A stretch of 64,000 bases of DNA, from NCBI GenBank assembly GCA_964058845.1, contig CAXKVR010000066.1:226001-290000 (forward strand), written 5' to 3'. Shown piece after piece: positions 1-11,700 of this stretch; positions within the stretch are counted from its first letter, which is position 1; each line of letters starts with the position of its first letter. The notes under the pieces are model-generated. The model ran no database searches, was not told the DNA's origin, and worked only from the letters and a program-made list of their open reading frames with translations. A program made the position numbers and the translations under genes. Origin of the DNA: Carex sylvatica (Eukaryota; Streptophyta; Magnoliopsida; Poales; Cyperaceae).

Positions 1-277
1 TTTTTGAATTTTTGAAAATTTGAAGGGTAAATATGATATTATGAATTTTAGAGGAGGGAATACATAATTTAGAAGTTTTGAGGGGTGTTTGTGAAATTCC
101 CCCAATATTTAAAAGGTGAAACAACGATCAAATCCACCGAAAATTAGGCGGTTTTGACCATGTTTCATTACGTCACAGACATTACCGTTCACCTTTCAAT
201 TTGGTAGGAGCCAAAATTTCATATTTATTTTGAAAAATCAAATAAATATTCTTTAGACTTAGTTTAACAGTTGTGCC

Positions 278-287
278 TTATAAAAAG
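278..287 (+). promoter_or_regulatory. Probable TATA box of the receptor kinase gene
   Basis: A TATAAAAAG motif lies about 45 bp before the start codon at 326. It is the only good TATA motif near that start. The 277 bases before it are AT-rich and hold no gene that I can see. Confidence 0.5.
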
Positions 288-325
288 AGTTTCTGTCCCC
301 GTTGGCACTTCAGAGGAAAACAAAA

Positions 326-3300
326 ATGGAAGTCACCTCTAAAGGAATGAATTTATGGTTCTTAGTTCTTGTGGTAATATCTATGTCTACTGTACGGGTA
401 GATAGCCAGCCTGATTCTAAGGGTAAGCTGAATGCAATGCTTCAAATTTACAATCACTTCATTCTCTATCTACGGTATGTTGTTTGTTGCATACTCCTTT
501 TTTTTGTACCTTCTCTCAAGAAAATGATATATGCATATATATAGAATTGTTGCTCGTTGGATAGCTTTTTATACTGTTTGCTGTTATCTGTCCCTCATCA
601 CTCATCATGTCTTAATTTCTTGATTTGCTTAAATATTTATGGACGTTCTTGACATAATTTATAGAGATAGTATCTCCATCTCCCAACCTCATGTTCCCCA
701 ACATCTTCCAATCTCCTCTCGCACTTTGATTTCTATTTTTAGAAGTCTAAGAATTCGAAAAAAAATATTGGCTCTCTTCCATTCCGACTCCGATCTCCTC
801 TCATCCGCGATATTGCTCAGACGATCTCAATCGCGCCACGCAGTTACTACCTCGTCGGTTTTATCTTCTCAGATCCTATCACTGCTACCTTTTTTAACAT
901 CGTTGCAATACGGCATGTCGGATATGAATGTCAGTACGTATGGATAATTAAGGACACACACAATACAGCACGACTTGTAACATGTGCTGTGTCAGGTTTG
1001 TGTCTGTGCCGTGTTCTTAGAGGTGTTGCGTTCATTCTAGTGAAATTCAACACAGCACAACACGCCACATCTAGCATGGATACATATAAATATGTTTGGA
1101 TACAGAGAAATATAAAGAAATTTGAAAACAAAGATATAATAATCAGTAAAAATTCATATATACTAATATATTTTTGTCACGGGTGCTAAAGTAAAAAAAA
1201 TACAGTTTTTTTTTTTCAGTCCAGCTCCCAAGTATCTTTCCTCTCTCTCCTCTACGTTTGAAAAACTCGAAAAAACAAAGAAAAGAGAAAGGAAGAAGAA
1301 AAGGGATCATAATTAGCGCTTAATTATACATATGTTATCTTGGTTTCTTTTTATTCGTATATTAGTAGAAATGGATCTCTATCAGCAAACATGACTATTT
1401 AATTCGTAGTATATACTTTAACAGACAACATGATATAAAAAATTCTAAGTTTTTGTGTTTCTTTTAATACAAACTGTCAAGGTAATAAACAATACTATGA
1501 TGAGCATAAGAGCATTGCTCATGATCAGTTGACTGTGCAATATATCAATGACTTCGTCAAAATGGCATAATTAAACCTTTATCTTATCCATGAAAAAATT
1601 AATAAATAAATAAAATAAACAGAAACTTCGTCATAGAATGTTCACGAATAGTTGACTTTGAAACATTCTCGAGAGAAGCATTCTTGAGAGAAACATTCTT
1701 GATCAAATTAGACAAAATAATGCATTCCGGCGATTGGATTTTTTTTTATAAATATAGGTACCTCAAATTCAGACCCAATTTATATATATACCATATAATC
1801 CGAATTTATACTGAAATTAATGGCTGAACTATATAGACGACTCTTAATTAGGTTCCATCTAAATTAATAGAGCGAATTACCTCCAAATAATAGTGATCGT
1901 CCTGGTTTCTGAGATCAGATGAAGTATATGATTCTGTCGATTTAGATCCGGATCGTTTGACTTAAAAAAAATTGTATGAATTTTAAAACAGATCGTACAA
2001 TATTTTAGATAGGCTTCGAAAGACATTGACTTGATCATTGTCTGGGAATATTATATATCCATACTCAAGAAAGAGGACATTATCTTTTGATAAGGATGAA
2101 ACAATAGCACATCTCATCCAGTGTAAATTACAACACAGAGGTTCTCATAATTTCATTTCAAAGAAAAAATCAAATAGAAGAAGATCATAGTTTTAGGTTT
2201 GCAAAATTTCCTCATAAATTGAAGAAAAAAATGAACAAGAATATTGAATAGATGAAAAGTATATGATTTTATGAAATTTTAGCAAAACAAAATTGTAGAC
2301 ATATTGTTGGACTTTTGAATTGGTTGTGTATTAAATTTCATAAAATCATATAGTGTTATTTGATATTTAAACAAAGACCACAGTTCTATCAATTTCATGT
2401 GCATTATATTAATATAGTACGAATCATATATTAAAGGTCGTAATTACATATTGTTTAACATTATTAAGATCGATTAAGATTATTAAGTTAATATATTGTC
2501 AATAAAATTGTATCCTAAAAATAATGCTTACATATCATCACAGGGTTGTAATGTACATTTTTCATGTCGAAAGTTAATTGGGAGGATAATTAAGATTATT
2601 GTACGGTAAGAACAATTAGTTGTTCGATCCTTGGTCAATATCTTGACATCTTCCGACTTGTGTATTGTATGGGAATGGGATGATATAAGCAGGATGTTGT
2701 AGGCAAGGTACAAAAACATTTTGATAATAAATATTTCCTTATCAATCCAATCAACATCGAGTAGAGTTGACATTCCTTGCCAATAAATATTTTATAATAT
2801 TGATAATACACTTATTTAATGTACTTTTGATCATAAATATACTTTTCACCTATTTAAAATATTTATTGGCAAGGAATGTCAACTCTACTTAGGGGTGCAA
2901 ACGGGTTGGATATTATCCGACCGTATTCGACTCCGTATCCGAAAATTTAATATGGATATTCGATATCCGAATATCTGTGTGGATACCAATACGGATATGG
3001 TTTTGAATTTTAATTATCTGTATCCGAATAGTAGATATATTATATAGTTTAATATATATTATAAAAAAAATTATGTTATTAACTATTATAAGTCCGGAGA
3101 TTGTTTTTTTTCTTTTTTTTTTATGCAAATTTGCTTGCTTTTATTATTTCCGAATTACATCCTTTTAATTACATTACGCAGTTAATAAGTAAAAAAATCC
3201 AAATGTCGATGGCCAGAGGTAGGCACTCAATGGGCTAGGTATTCGGTTCCTTTTTTATTTCTTATTACATTTTTTTTTATTTACGGCATCAACATTATTT

Positions 3301-6300
3301 ATCCGAATTACATTTTTCTTTTTTAAGGAAACATTTCAAATTAATTACCAACACTATTTTTAATTATACAAATTATATTTGTATTTGAATTTGTATGATT
3401 TGTCTGATATCCTATCCCTATTTGTATATGTTTAACATCATATTCGTATTTGTATTTGTATGCGTATTCAAAAAGTTTAATTACATACACCTCTATGTAT
3501 CTGTTCCTACAGTGTGTTGGATTCCATAAATATTTATGGATGATGTCTGACTTGTTCAATAATATTGTCAGTTGTGAAGCATGTGTTGGAATATTTAATT
3601 TCTTATTTTCTTTACAATTTTTTTTTTAGTAATTTGTCATCACTTTCTCTTTACAGGTTTTATAAGCATTGATTGCGGACTTGCTGCAAATTCTACCTTG
3701 CTTGATAGAGCGACTAAGTTGACTTACGTGTCTGATGATCAATTCATCGACACTGGAGTGAGCTACGATATCTCTTCAGAATACGCCACAAATGACATAT
3801 ACGAGAAATATCTAACAGTCAGAAGCTTTCCCAATGGAAGCCGAAATTGCTACACCTTAAGATCCTTAAAACTAGGATCAAAGTACCTTATAAGAGGATT
3901 ATTCAAGTATGGAAACTATGATAAATTAAATAAGCTTCCAACCTTTGATATTCATTTGGGTGTCAATTATTGGAAAACAATGAAAATATCCAATGCGAAT
4001 AGTGCATTCTTCACTGAGATTATCACCACAACCACTTCTGACTACCTACAAGTTTGCCTTATTAATAAAAATCTCGGCACTCCTTTTATCTCTACGCTAG
4101 AATTGAGGCCATTGACAACGAGCATCTATTCATGGACAAATTCTACACAATCATTGGTTCTCTTCAGTAGGCAGAACATAGGAGCAAGCGATCAACTAAG
4201 GTAAACATGCTAAATTATCTCAAAAAAAATGAGAAGTGTCTAATTTACCAATTATTTAGTGGTTAAATATTGTTTGTTGTAGGAATACATCTTAATTTTT
4301 AAGTTCATGCAACAAGTTAGAGAACTATGATATAATCTTAATACGTTTTGGCTAATTGGAGATGGACAAACGGTACCAAACCTCTATGATTTAACTGGGT
4401 TGATTTTGTTCTCTACTAGGTCCAAACTCAAAAGAAAGTGCAAATGTACCATATAAAATTAGAAAAGAGGAGGCCAGGTGATAAAGATATTATTCAGTAC
4501 TCAACCAGTATGTAATACATAGGTCATCATTCAATTCTTCCATTGCTTTGTTAAAAAACCAAAATAGGTACCCTGACGATCCATATGACCGGATTTGGAG
4601 GGCCTACGCGCAGACGACATGGAGAAATATCTCAACGAGCTCCAAAGTGGACCCAGACGCAGACTATGCAGTCCCCTCTCTTGTCATGCAAACTGCTGCC
4701 ACTACTTTAAGAATTACAGAACCCCTTGAGCAATACTGGACCAGCGACAATACGTCCACAAGATTTGCTGTAATCCTTCACTACAAAGAGATCGAGAACA
4801 TACCATCTAATGGTAGTAGGAAGTTCGATGTATTTGCTAACGATTTCCTACTAAATTCGAGATATGAAATTGCTGCAGGATGGTCATATGGTGACTCAGG
4901 TAAGAATAGTTATAATGTGTCCCTTAAGGCTACTTCAAGCTCAACTCTCCCGCCTCTTTTGAATGCATTTGAGGTGCATATCATTACACCCTCCACTGGG
5001 ATTACCACCAATAATGAAGATGGTATGTTTCATTCTGTGTACTTCAAACTATTTGTTCATGCTATGAAATACACCCGCAAAAAGGAAGGCATTTTATTTA
5101 ATTGAATAAATGAAAGGTTTTTCCAAAGAAACTATACCAAAAGTTTCCATCCCACTTTTTTTTTTCCAGAGTTAAGCTCTCCTTCCATTACTCACAATAA
5201 AATATTTAATAATAAATTTTATTTCAAACTTTTATCTGAAGGACAAAACTAACTATAACTAGTACCTTTGCTTAATTAACATGCCATAATGTGTTTTATT
5301 GCAATTGAAGTTGCTGCCATGAATGCAATTAAAAAGAACTACAAAGTAAACAAAGATTGGAGTGGTGATCCTTGTGCTCCTAAAGAATTCTTGTGGCGTG
5401 GTGTCACTTGCACTTCTGATTCCACCAAAGCTCTCAGGATTACAACTTTGTGAGCATTTCAATACGTCATACATTTTACTTTTGGTAAAACAGAGAAGGT
5501 ACAAAAACTCTTGACTAATAAGATATCTTTTCCAGAAACCTATCATCAAGTGGACTGACAGGTGCCATAGTATCCTCTTTTGGAGATCTAAGCGCCCTCC
5601 TGTTATTGTATGTTTCTGTAAACTAAGACCAAATTATTTTCCTGAGACTGATGTTTTAATCTTTCACTCAAATTGTATGTTTTTCTATAATCTTTGTGGA
5701 GCTATGACTGAAAATCGTATTATTTTCATTTTTTGTTACACAAATTGAATGTTTACTATTTCATTTCCTTTTTGGCACATCATGAATTCAGTTTTGTGTT
5801 CTCATGCTAACTTCAGCTATTGCTTGCTACCTTTGTTTTTCAGGGATATATCTTATAATGACTTGTCAGGGGATCTTCCTACTTTCCTTGATCAATTATC
5901 TGCTCTTACATACCTGTATGTTTGCAATCTAACCTCTATTTTTATCAAAAACAAAGATATCACAAATTAGATTATAATTTTATTGAAATTTCAGGGACAT
6001 AACAGGAAATAAAAATATTTCAACCACCCTTCCTCCAGGTCTTCATAGTAAAAAACAGGACGGGAAGCTAATCTTTAGGTATGTTTATATTTTTAAGTGT
6101 TATTTTTTATAATTATTTGTTTCTCCTATACATTAAAATGACAGGACTTTGTTATCCTGGGACTTCATTAATTATTTATTATAGTTCGTTAAAAATTAAA
6201 CTAAACATAAAATATAAGTACAGGTTGGACTACTGCACAAGGCATTATAATTACACAAATAAAAAAAACTATTTAATGTGAAAGAAAACATAATCATCCT

Positions 6301-8765
6301 CATCCCCCAGTTATATAAGTGCATATCATTTGGTCGAAAATTATCAAACTGCAATGCGATTATCACCAGAAATTTGGTCAAATGGCTTGTGTCTGCTGAA
6401 GAGAATACACCAGAGTAACGTTTGAAAAGGACAAATAAATACAGTCTATTTTTGTTAAATAAGAAACCCCCAACAAGGGATAGAACCGTACTGTCTCTAC
6501 ATCTCTTGATTCATTAGCAGTAATAACTCTTGCTAAGGACTAAGGTAAAATCTTAGCTCGATGCCTTCTTTTCAAATACTATTTTCTACTTAGGTTTGGA
6601 ACGACGCCTCCACCTCCATCTACAAAAAACAAAAGTCCAGTACTTATTATAGTGATCGCTGTTGTTGTTGGGCTCCTTCTCATTGCTGCTGCTATTATAA
6701 CTGTGGTGGTGTGTTTGAGAAGGCGCAACTGTAAGTCTGCCTTTTCTTTGTTTTTATTGTCTTTCTAGATAAATAAAGTCACTGTTCTCCATTGGATTGT
6801 AATTTAGACAATGGGGTTCATTAATTGCATAGTGTTGAGGGCTCTTATTTGCTACATTTATCTAAATGTATAGGATTGTTTACAAGAAAAGACTGATATG
6901 TTGGATTTAAATCTAAAAATTCTAGGTAGTGCAAACCAATACCAGTTGGGATCTCTGTTTGAATCTAGTCATGTTAGGCTAAATGGAGTTCATTTCTTAT
7001 TTTTGAAAGAATACTTGCTGTGGTATACCTTCAGTAAAAACAGACAGCTCATTTCTCTAGCGCCACTCTTTGTTATATTCTCTCTTCAATTAATTTTTTT
7101 TTATAACAATAAGATGCATAATGTATCTTTCTTTTTATCAATCAAAGGATGGAAAGACATAACTCTGATTATTTTATCTTACAGATAACCAATCAAACAT
7201 TAGAACAACCCCTGAAGCATATAATCACCAGCCAAACTATGCAAATACTCCAAGACAAAGTGAAACCCACGGAACAACCCCTGAAGCATATAATCACCAG
7301 CCAAACAGTGCAAATACTCCAAGAAAAATTGAAAACTACGGAACAACCCCTGAAGCATATAATCACCGGCCAAACTATGCAAATACTCCGGAAGCAAACG
7401 CTCCTTTTAATATTGCTGGCCAAAATTATGCAAACATATCTAATCCAAATGAAAAAGGAGAAGGAATATTGGATCTTGATCAGAATCGTCGATTCAGTTA
7501 CAATGATCTCATAAGAATTACTAAGAAGTACCAGAATATTATTGGCACTGGAGGATTTGGAAATGTATATTTGGGCGCCCTGGAAAATGGAACTCAAGTT
7601 GCAGTGAAAATGCGCAATCACTCATCTTCACAAGGAGTCAAAGAGTTCTTGGCTGAGGTAACCATTTATCTTGCACATTTATACCTTAGCTCAAACAAAA
7701 CCAAAAATTAGTTAATACTAGTTATATATATAGAGTTTTGCTAGTATAACATCAATGTCATTTCAGCCTATATAACACTAACTCTAAAACCTATTAAATT
7801 GACTTCAAACGACTAATCCAAACCGTTCAAACCAATTTACATTATATGTGATGCGTTTATATATAAATTTTTTATATTTTCGAGTTATTTTAGTATCAAA
7901 TCAAGCGGTAAAAATATTAAAAAATTAATGTATTAAAATTAACATAAAAACTCACATATTTGACCGCTGGGCTATGGTAAATTGCAATGCATAGGCATTT
8001 TTGTGCATTGGACCATAAATCACCGATTCAAAATTCAAATGACTGATCCAAACTGTTCATCTTGTTCTCCATATTAATATGTGTTTGGAGACCAAATTTT
8101 ACATTTTTTGAAATTTTTTTTACTATTTTCTTAGATTTATTGAAAATCGCTATTTTTTATGATTCAGATTTGTCTGAAAACAGCGATTTTCAATAAATCT
8201 AAAAAAATAGTAAAAAAATTTCAAAAAATATAAAATTTGGTCTCCCAACACATTAATATGGAGAACAAGATGAACAATTTGGATCGGTCATTTGAATTTT
8301 GAATCGGTGATTTATGGTCCAATGCACAAAAATGCCTATGCATTGCAATTTATCATAGCCCATATATATATATATATATATCAAGGTTGACAACACGTTC
8401 CATTTGAAAAATATAAATAACCGGTTCAAACCTTCTAACATATTCTCTATATTGAAATGTGCTTGGAGACTAAATTTTATATTTTTTTTGAAATTTTTTT
8501 ACTATTTATTAAGTCACTTTGAAAATCACTGTTTTACTGTGAATAGTAATAAACAGTAATAATTTATGGACCACCGGATCAACGATTTTTAAAGTGGCTT
8601 AATAAATAATAAAAAGTTCCAAAAAATGTAAAATTTGGTCTCCAAGCACATTTCAATATAGAGATCATGTTGAGCGGTTCAGATTAGTTGTTTGAATTTT
8701 CAAAATAAAAATATAGTGCCATGGAGCAAAAACTTGTTTTACTCCATAGCTCACTTTAACCTATA

Positions 8766-8796
<31 letters not shown>

Positions 8797-11700
8797 CTCC
8801 ATTCTTATATTATGCACGTAGTTGTTCTGATCCGCCAACGACTGAGATTGAAAGATGAACTTTCAAATTGAATATCAACTCTTCAATCACATAATCTATT
8901 TTCTTTTGATAAAATACATCTATTTTATGTGTAAAAGTCTAAATTTAGTTAACAATAAGCTCGCCACAAGAACTACTACATGGCTTATATCTATTAAAAT
9001 TGAATGAATCCCTAGGGATTCGTTTCCTTATTTCTCTATTTCCTCCATTTTATTTCTCCTTCCTACATAGTTTCGATAATGAAATTGGAAACTATAATAT
9101 ATTTTCAGATTTTTTTTAGGCCTACCGTATCTTTTGTCAATAGATGAATAACAAATATTGTGCTGATGGAAACAATCATATATTTCATATGTGAATATAT
9201 ATGTAGAGAAAATCCTTATTTGAATCATTTAATCATATTTTTCCCAATTTTATCTATTTATATTATTTCTCCTCTTAATCGTTTAATATAACATGTCTTG
9301 CTTGTGAAAATTAGATATTAAATCGCAATAATACTTCAAGAATTTTTTTCACATTATATTTTATCCTCTTTTTTTCATTTGTTGTTGTTTCTTTTATTGT
9401 TTCTTTATTATTTGGATATCTATTTTTTCTCATTTGTGTCTTTTATTTTCATTTAAATATATATTTTTCTTAATTTTGTGTGAATGTCAAACAAAAAGGT
9501 CTCTTTATATTCTACTCAATATAACAACATGTTTCCGTTGCAACACACGGGCACGATACTAGTATATATATATATATATATATGTATATGAATATGCACT
9601 GTTTGGTATTTGATGAAGATTTAGATGTTGGTGAGGCTATCAAAAACCATCTTGTGAAGGTAACTCAAACAAATACGATAATTTGCTCTATTTCCAGGCG
9701 CAAAATTTGGCAAGGGTCCATCACAGATATTTGGTGTCACTAATTGGCTATTGCATGGATGCAGATTGCATGGCACTTGTATATGAGTACATGCAAGAAG
9801 GGACTCTGCAAGATAAGCTCATGGGTGATTATTATCTTTAACTCAAATATTTTCTCAAAACCGGGTTTATTAAACTATTTTCAACTCTAAGTATTTGAAT
9901 TTTAAGGTCTTCCATCTGTCAATTTCAGATAATGCAAGGCCTCTGAGTTGGAAAAAACGGGTTCAAATTGCATATGAATCCGCACTTGGTACAAAACCTT
10001 TCTAATATCTAGAATTATTAAGGATTTATTCCTCGTAGTATCCATAATTAACATGAAGTGCCTAGTAGAAAATAACTACAGGACCCTCCATAAAGTTTGC
10101 AATATATAAATTATCACAGTTTTTTTTTTGGAAAGTACCAGACAGTGGCTGTCAGGTTTGTTTATATATAAAAAGATGGGTTACAGGATCACTAAGTTTA
10201 CATCCACCTGACCAGGAATGGTCTACTTTGCATAATGAAACAGCCCCACAACTAAGTTGGAGTTAGTATTTTTCTATATAAATTATCACAGTTGGAGTTA
10301 GTATTTTTCTCCGAACATATATGCTTATAGGTTTCTAGCATACGAGACCAAAAATTTGAGATACCATACCATGAATCCATTCAGCGATATCCCATGCAAA
10401 TTGGAAAATATTTACATCATAGTTAAGTCAATTGAAATGTCGTTTTCTTATTGCTAAAAATGGGAAGAAAAAGTCAATTGAAATGCCATTATCTAAGTAT
10501 ACATCAATAAAACAATGAAGGGTTGGATTATTTGCACAAGGCGTGCAATCCGCCACTAATCCATAGAGACGTGAAGACTAGCAACATTCTTTTAAATGGA
10601 AATCTTGAGGCAAGAATCGCTGATTTTGGGCTCTCCAGGGCTTTTAACAATGCTGCAAGCAATCCTGTTTCAACTGCAGTGGTCGGCACCCCAGGCTACC
10701 TAGATCCTGAGTAAGACCTCTTTTCTTTTGTCCTTTCTTTTTCATAATTATTTCTCAATTAGTCATAGTTTATTATCCTCTGGTGATAAAAGACCTGTTT
10801 GTCAATGAATTATTCTTAGCAGTTGCATGCCAATAATAACGACAAATTAAATATTTATATGGTCAACTGATATAGCAAAAATAAAGGTTTAGGTTTTGTA
10901 TACTGACAGAATTAATTGAAAAGAAAAATTCAGTTGGATGCCTTTTTTTGTTTACAGTAGCATAAAAATAACCCGTGGTATGAAAATCGTGAAACTTAGA
11001 AATCTAGCACTACCAATGCAGTCTGCAGTCTGCAGTCTACAGCGACTGAGCCGCTACCATCTGTAGCGGTTTAGTGCTGAGAAATAAGTATATCATGATA
11101 AGGTAATCCTTGTTTAGCAGTGACCAACTTAAATACAGTGAAATTTTTAATGAAGACAAACTTTGGATAAAATACAGTCAAAACTCAAAACCAAACACTT
11201 GTCAAAGCAGTGCAAAGTCTTCTCCAGATTTCTCATTTAAATTACCCAACAAGCAATGGAATCTTCCTTTGCTCCCCTATTCAAGGGCTCTTTTCACATG
11301 CTTTCTCATGCCTCAACACTCTTCTTACATATTCACTTATCCTGCACCAAACAATCTGGTATTGCCTAATTTTAAAATAAACCTCTAAATCATACACGAG
11401 ATTTCTTTCCTAGCTCTGTCAAGAGATCTTTTTCATGCTTTCCTCATGCCTCATCATTCTTCATGTGTATCTCATTAATATCTAGCAAACAATCCAGTCC
11501 TTGCCAATTTTTAAACAAACCTCTCAGATTGAAAAATAGAAAATTACAGTTAAACATACGAAAAGATCAATGAGAGGCAGGAGAATTTCGAGGATGATAA
11601 TCTCAAAATCTCAGGCCCCTTGCAGTTGTCCACTATTCATTGTTGAGTGACTGGCTACTTAACTTTTGGAACTTAGGCAAGAAATATAAGCAATAATAAC

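Noticed and set aside
2760..2889. MicroRNA precursor
   Set aside because: The stem is perfectly paired over 35 bp and the loop is AT-rich; plant precursors normally have mismatches, and I recognise no known miRNA.
6460..6570. A third SINE in intron 7, minus strand
   Set aside because: A GGTTCTATCCC B-box-like stretch is present, but I found no A box, target duplication or similarity to the other two copies.
7193..7621. Antisense frames over the 69-bp repeat
   Set aside because: Open only because the repeat period is a multiple of three; the sense strand is part of a well-supported exon.
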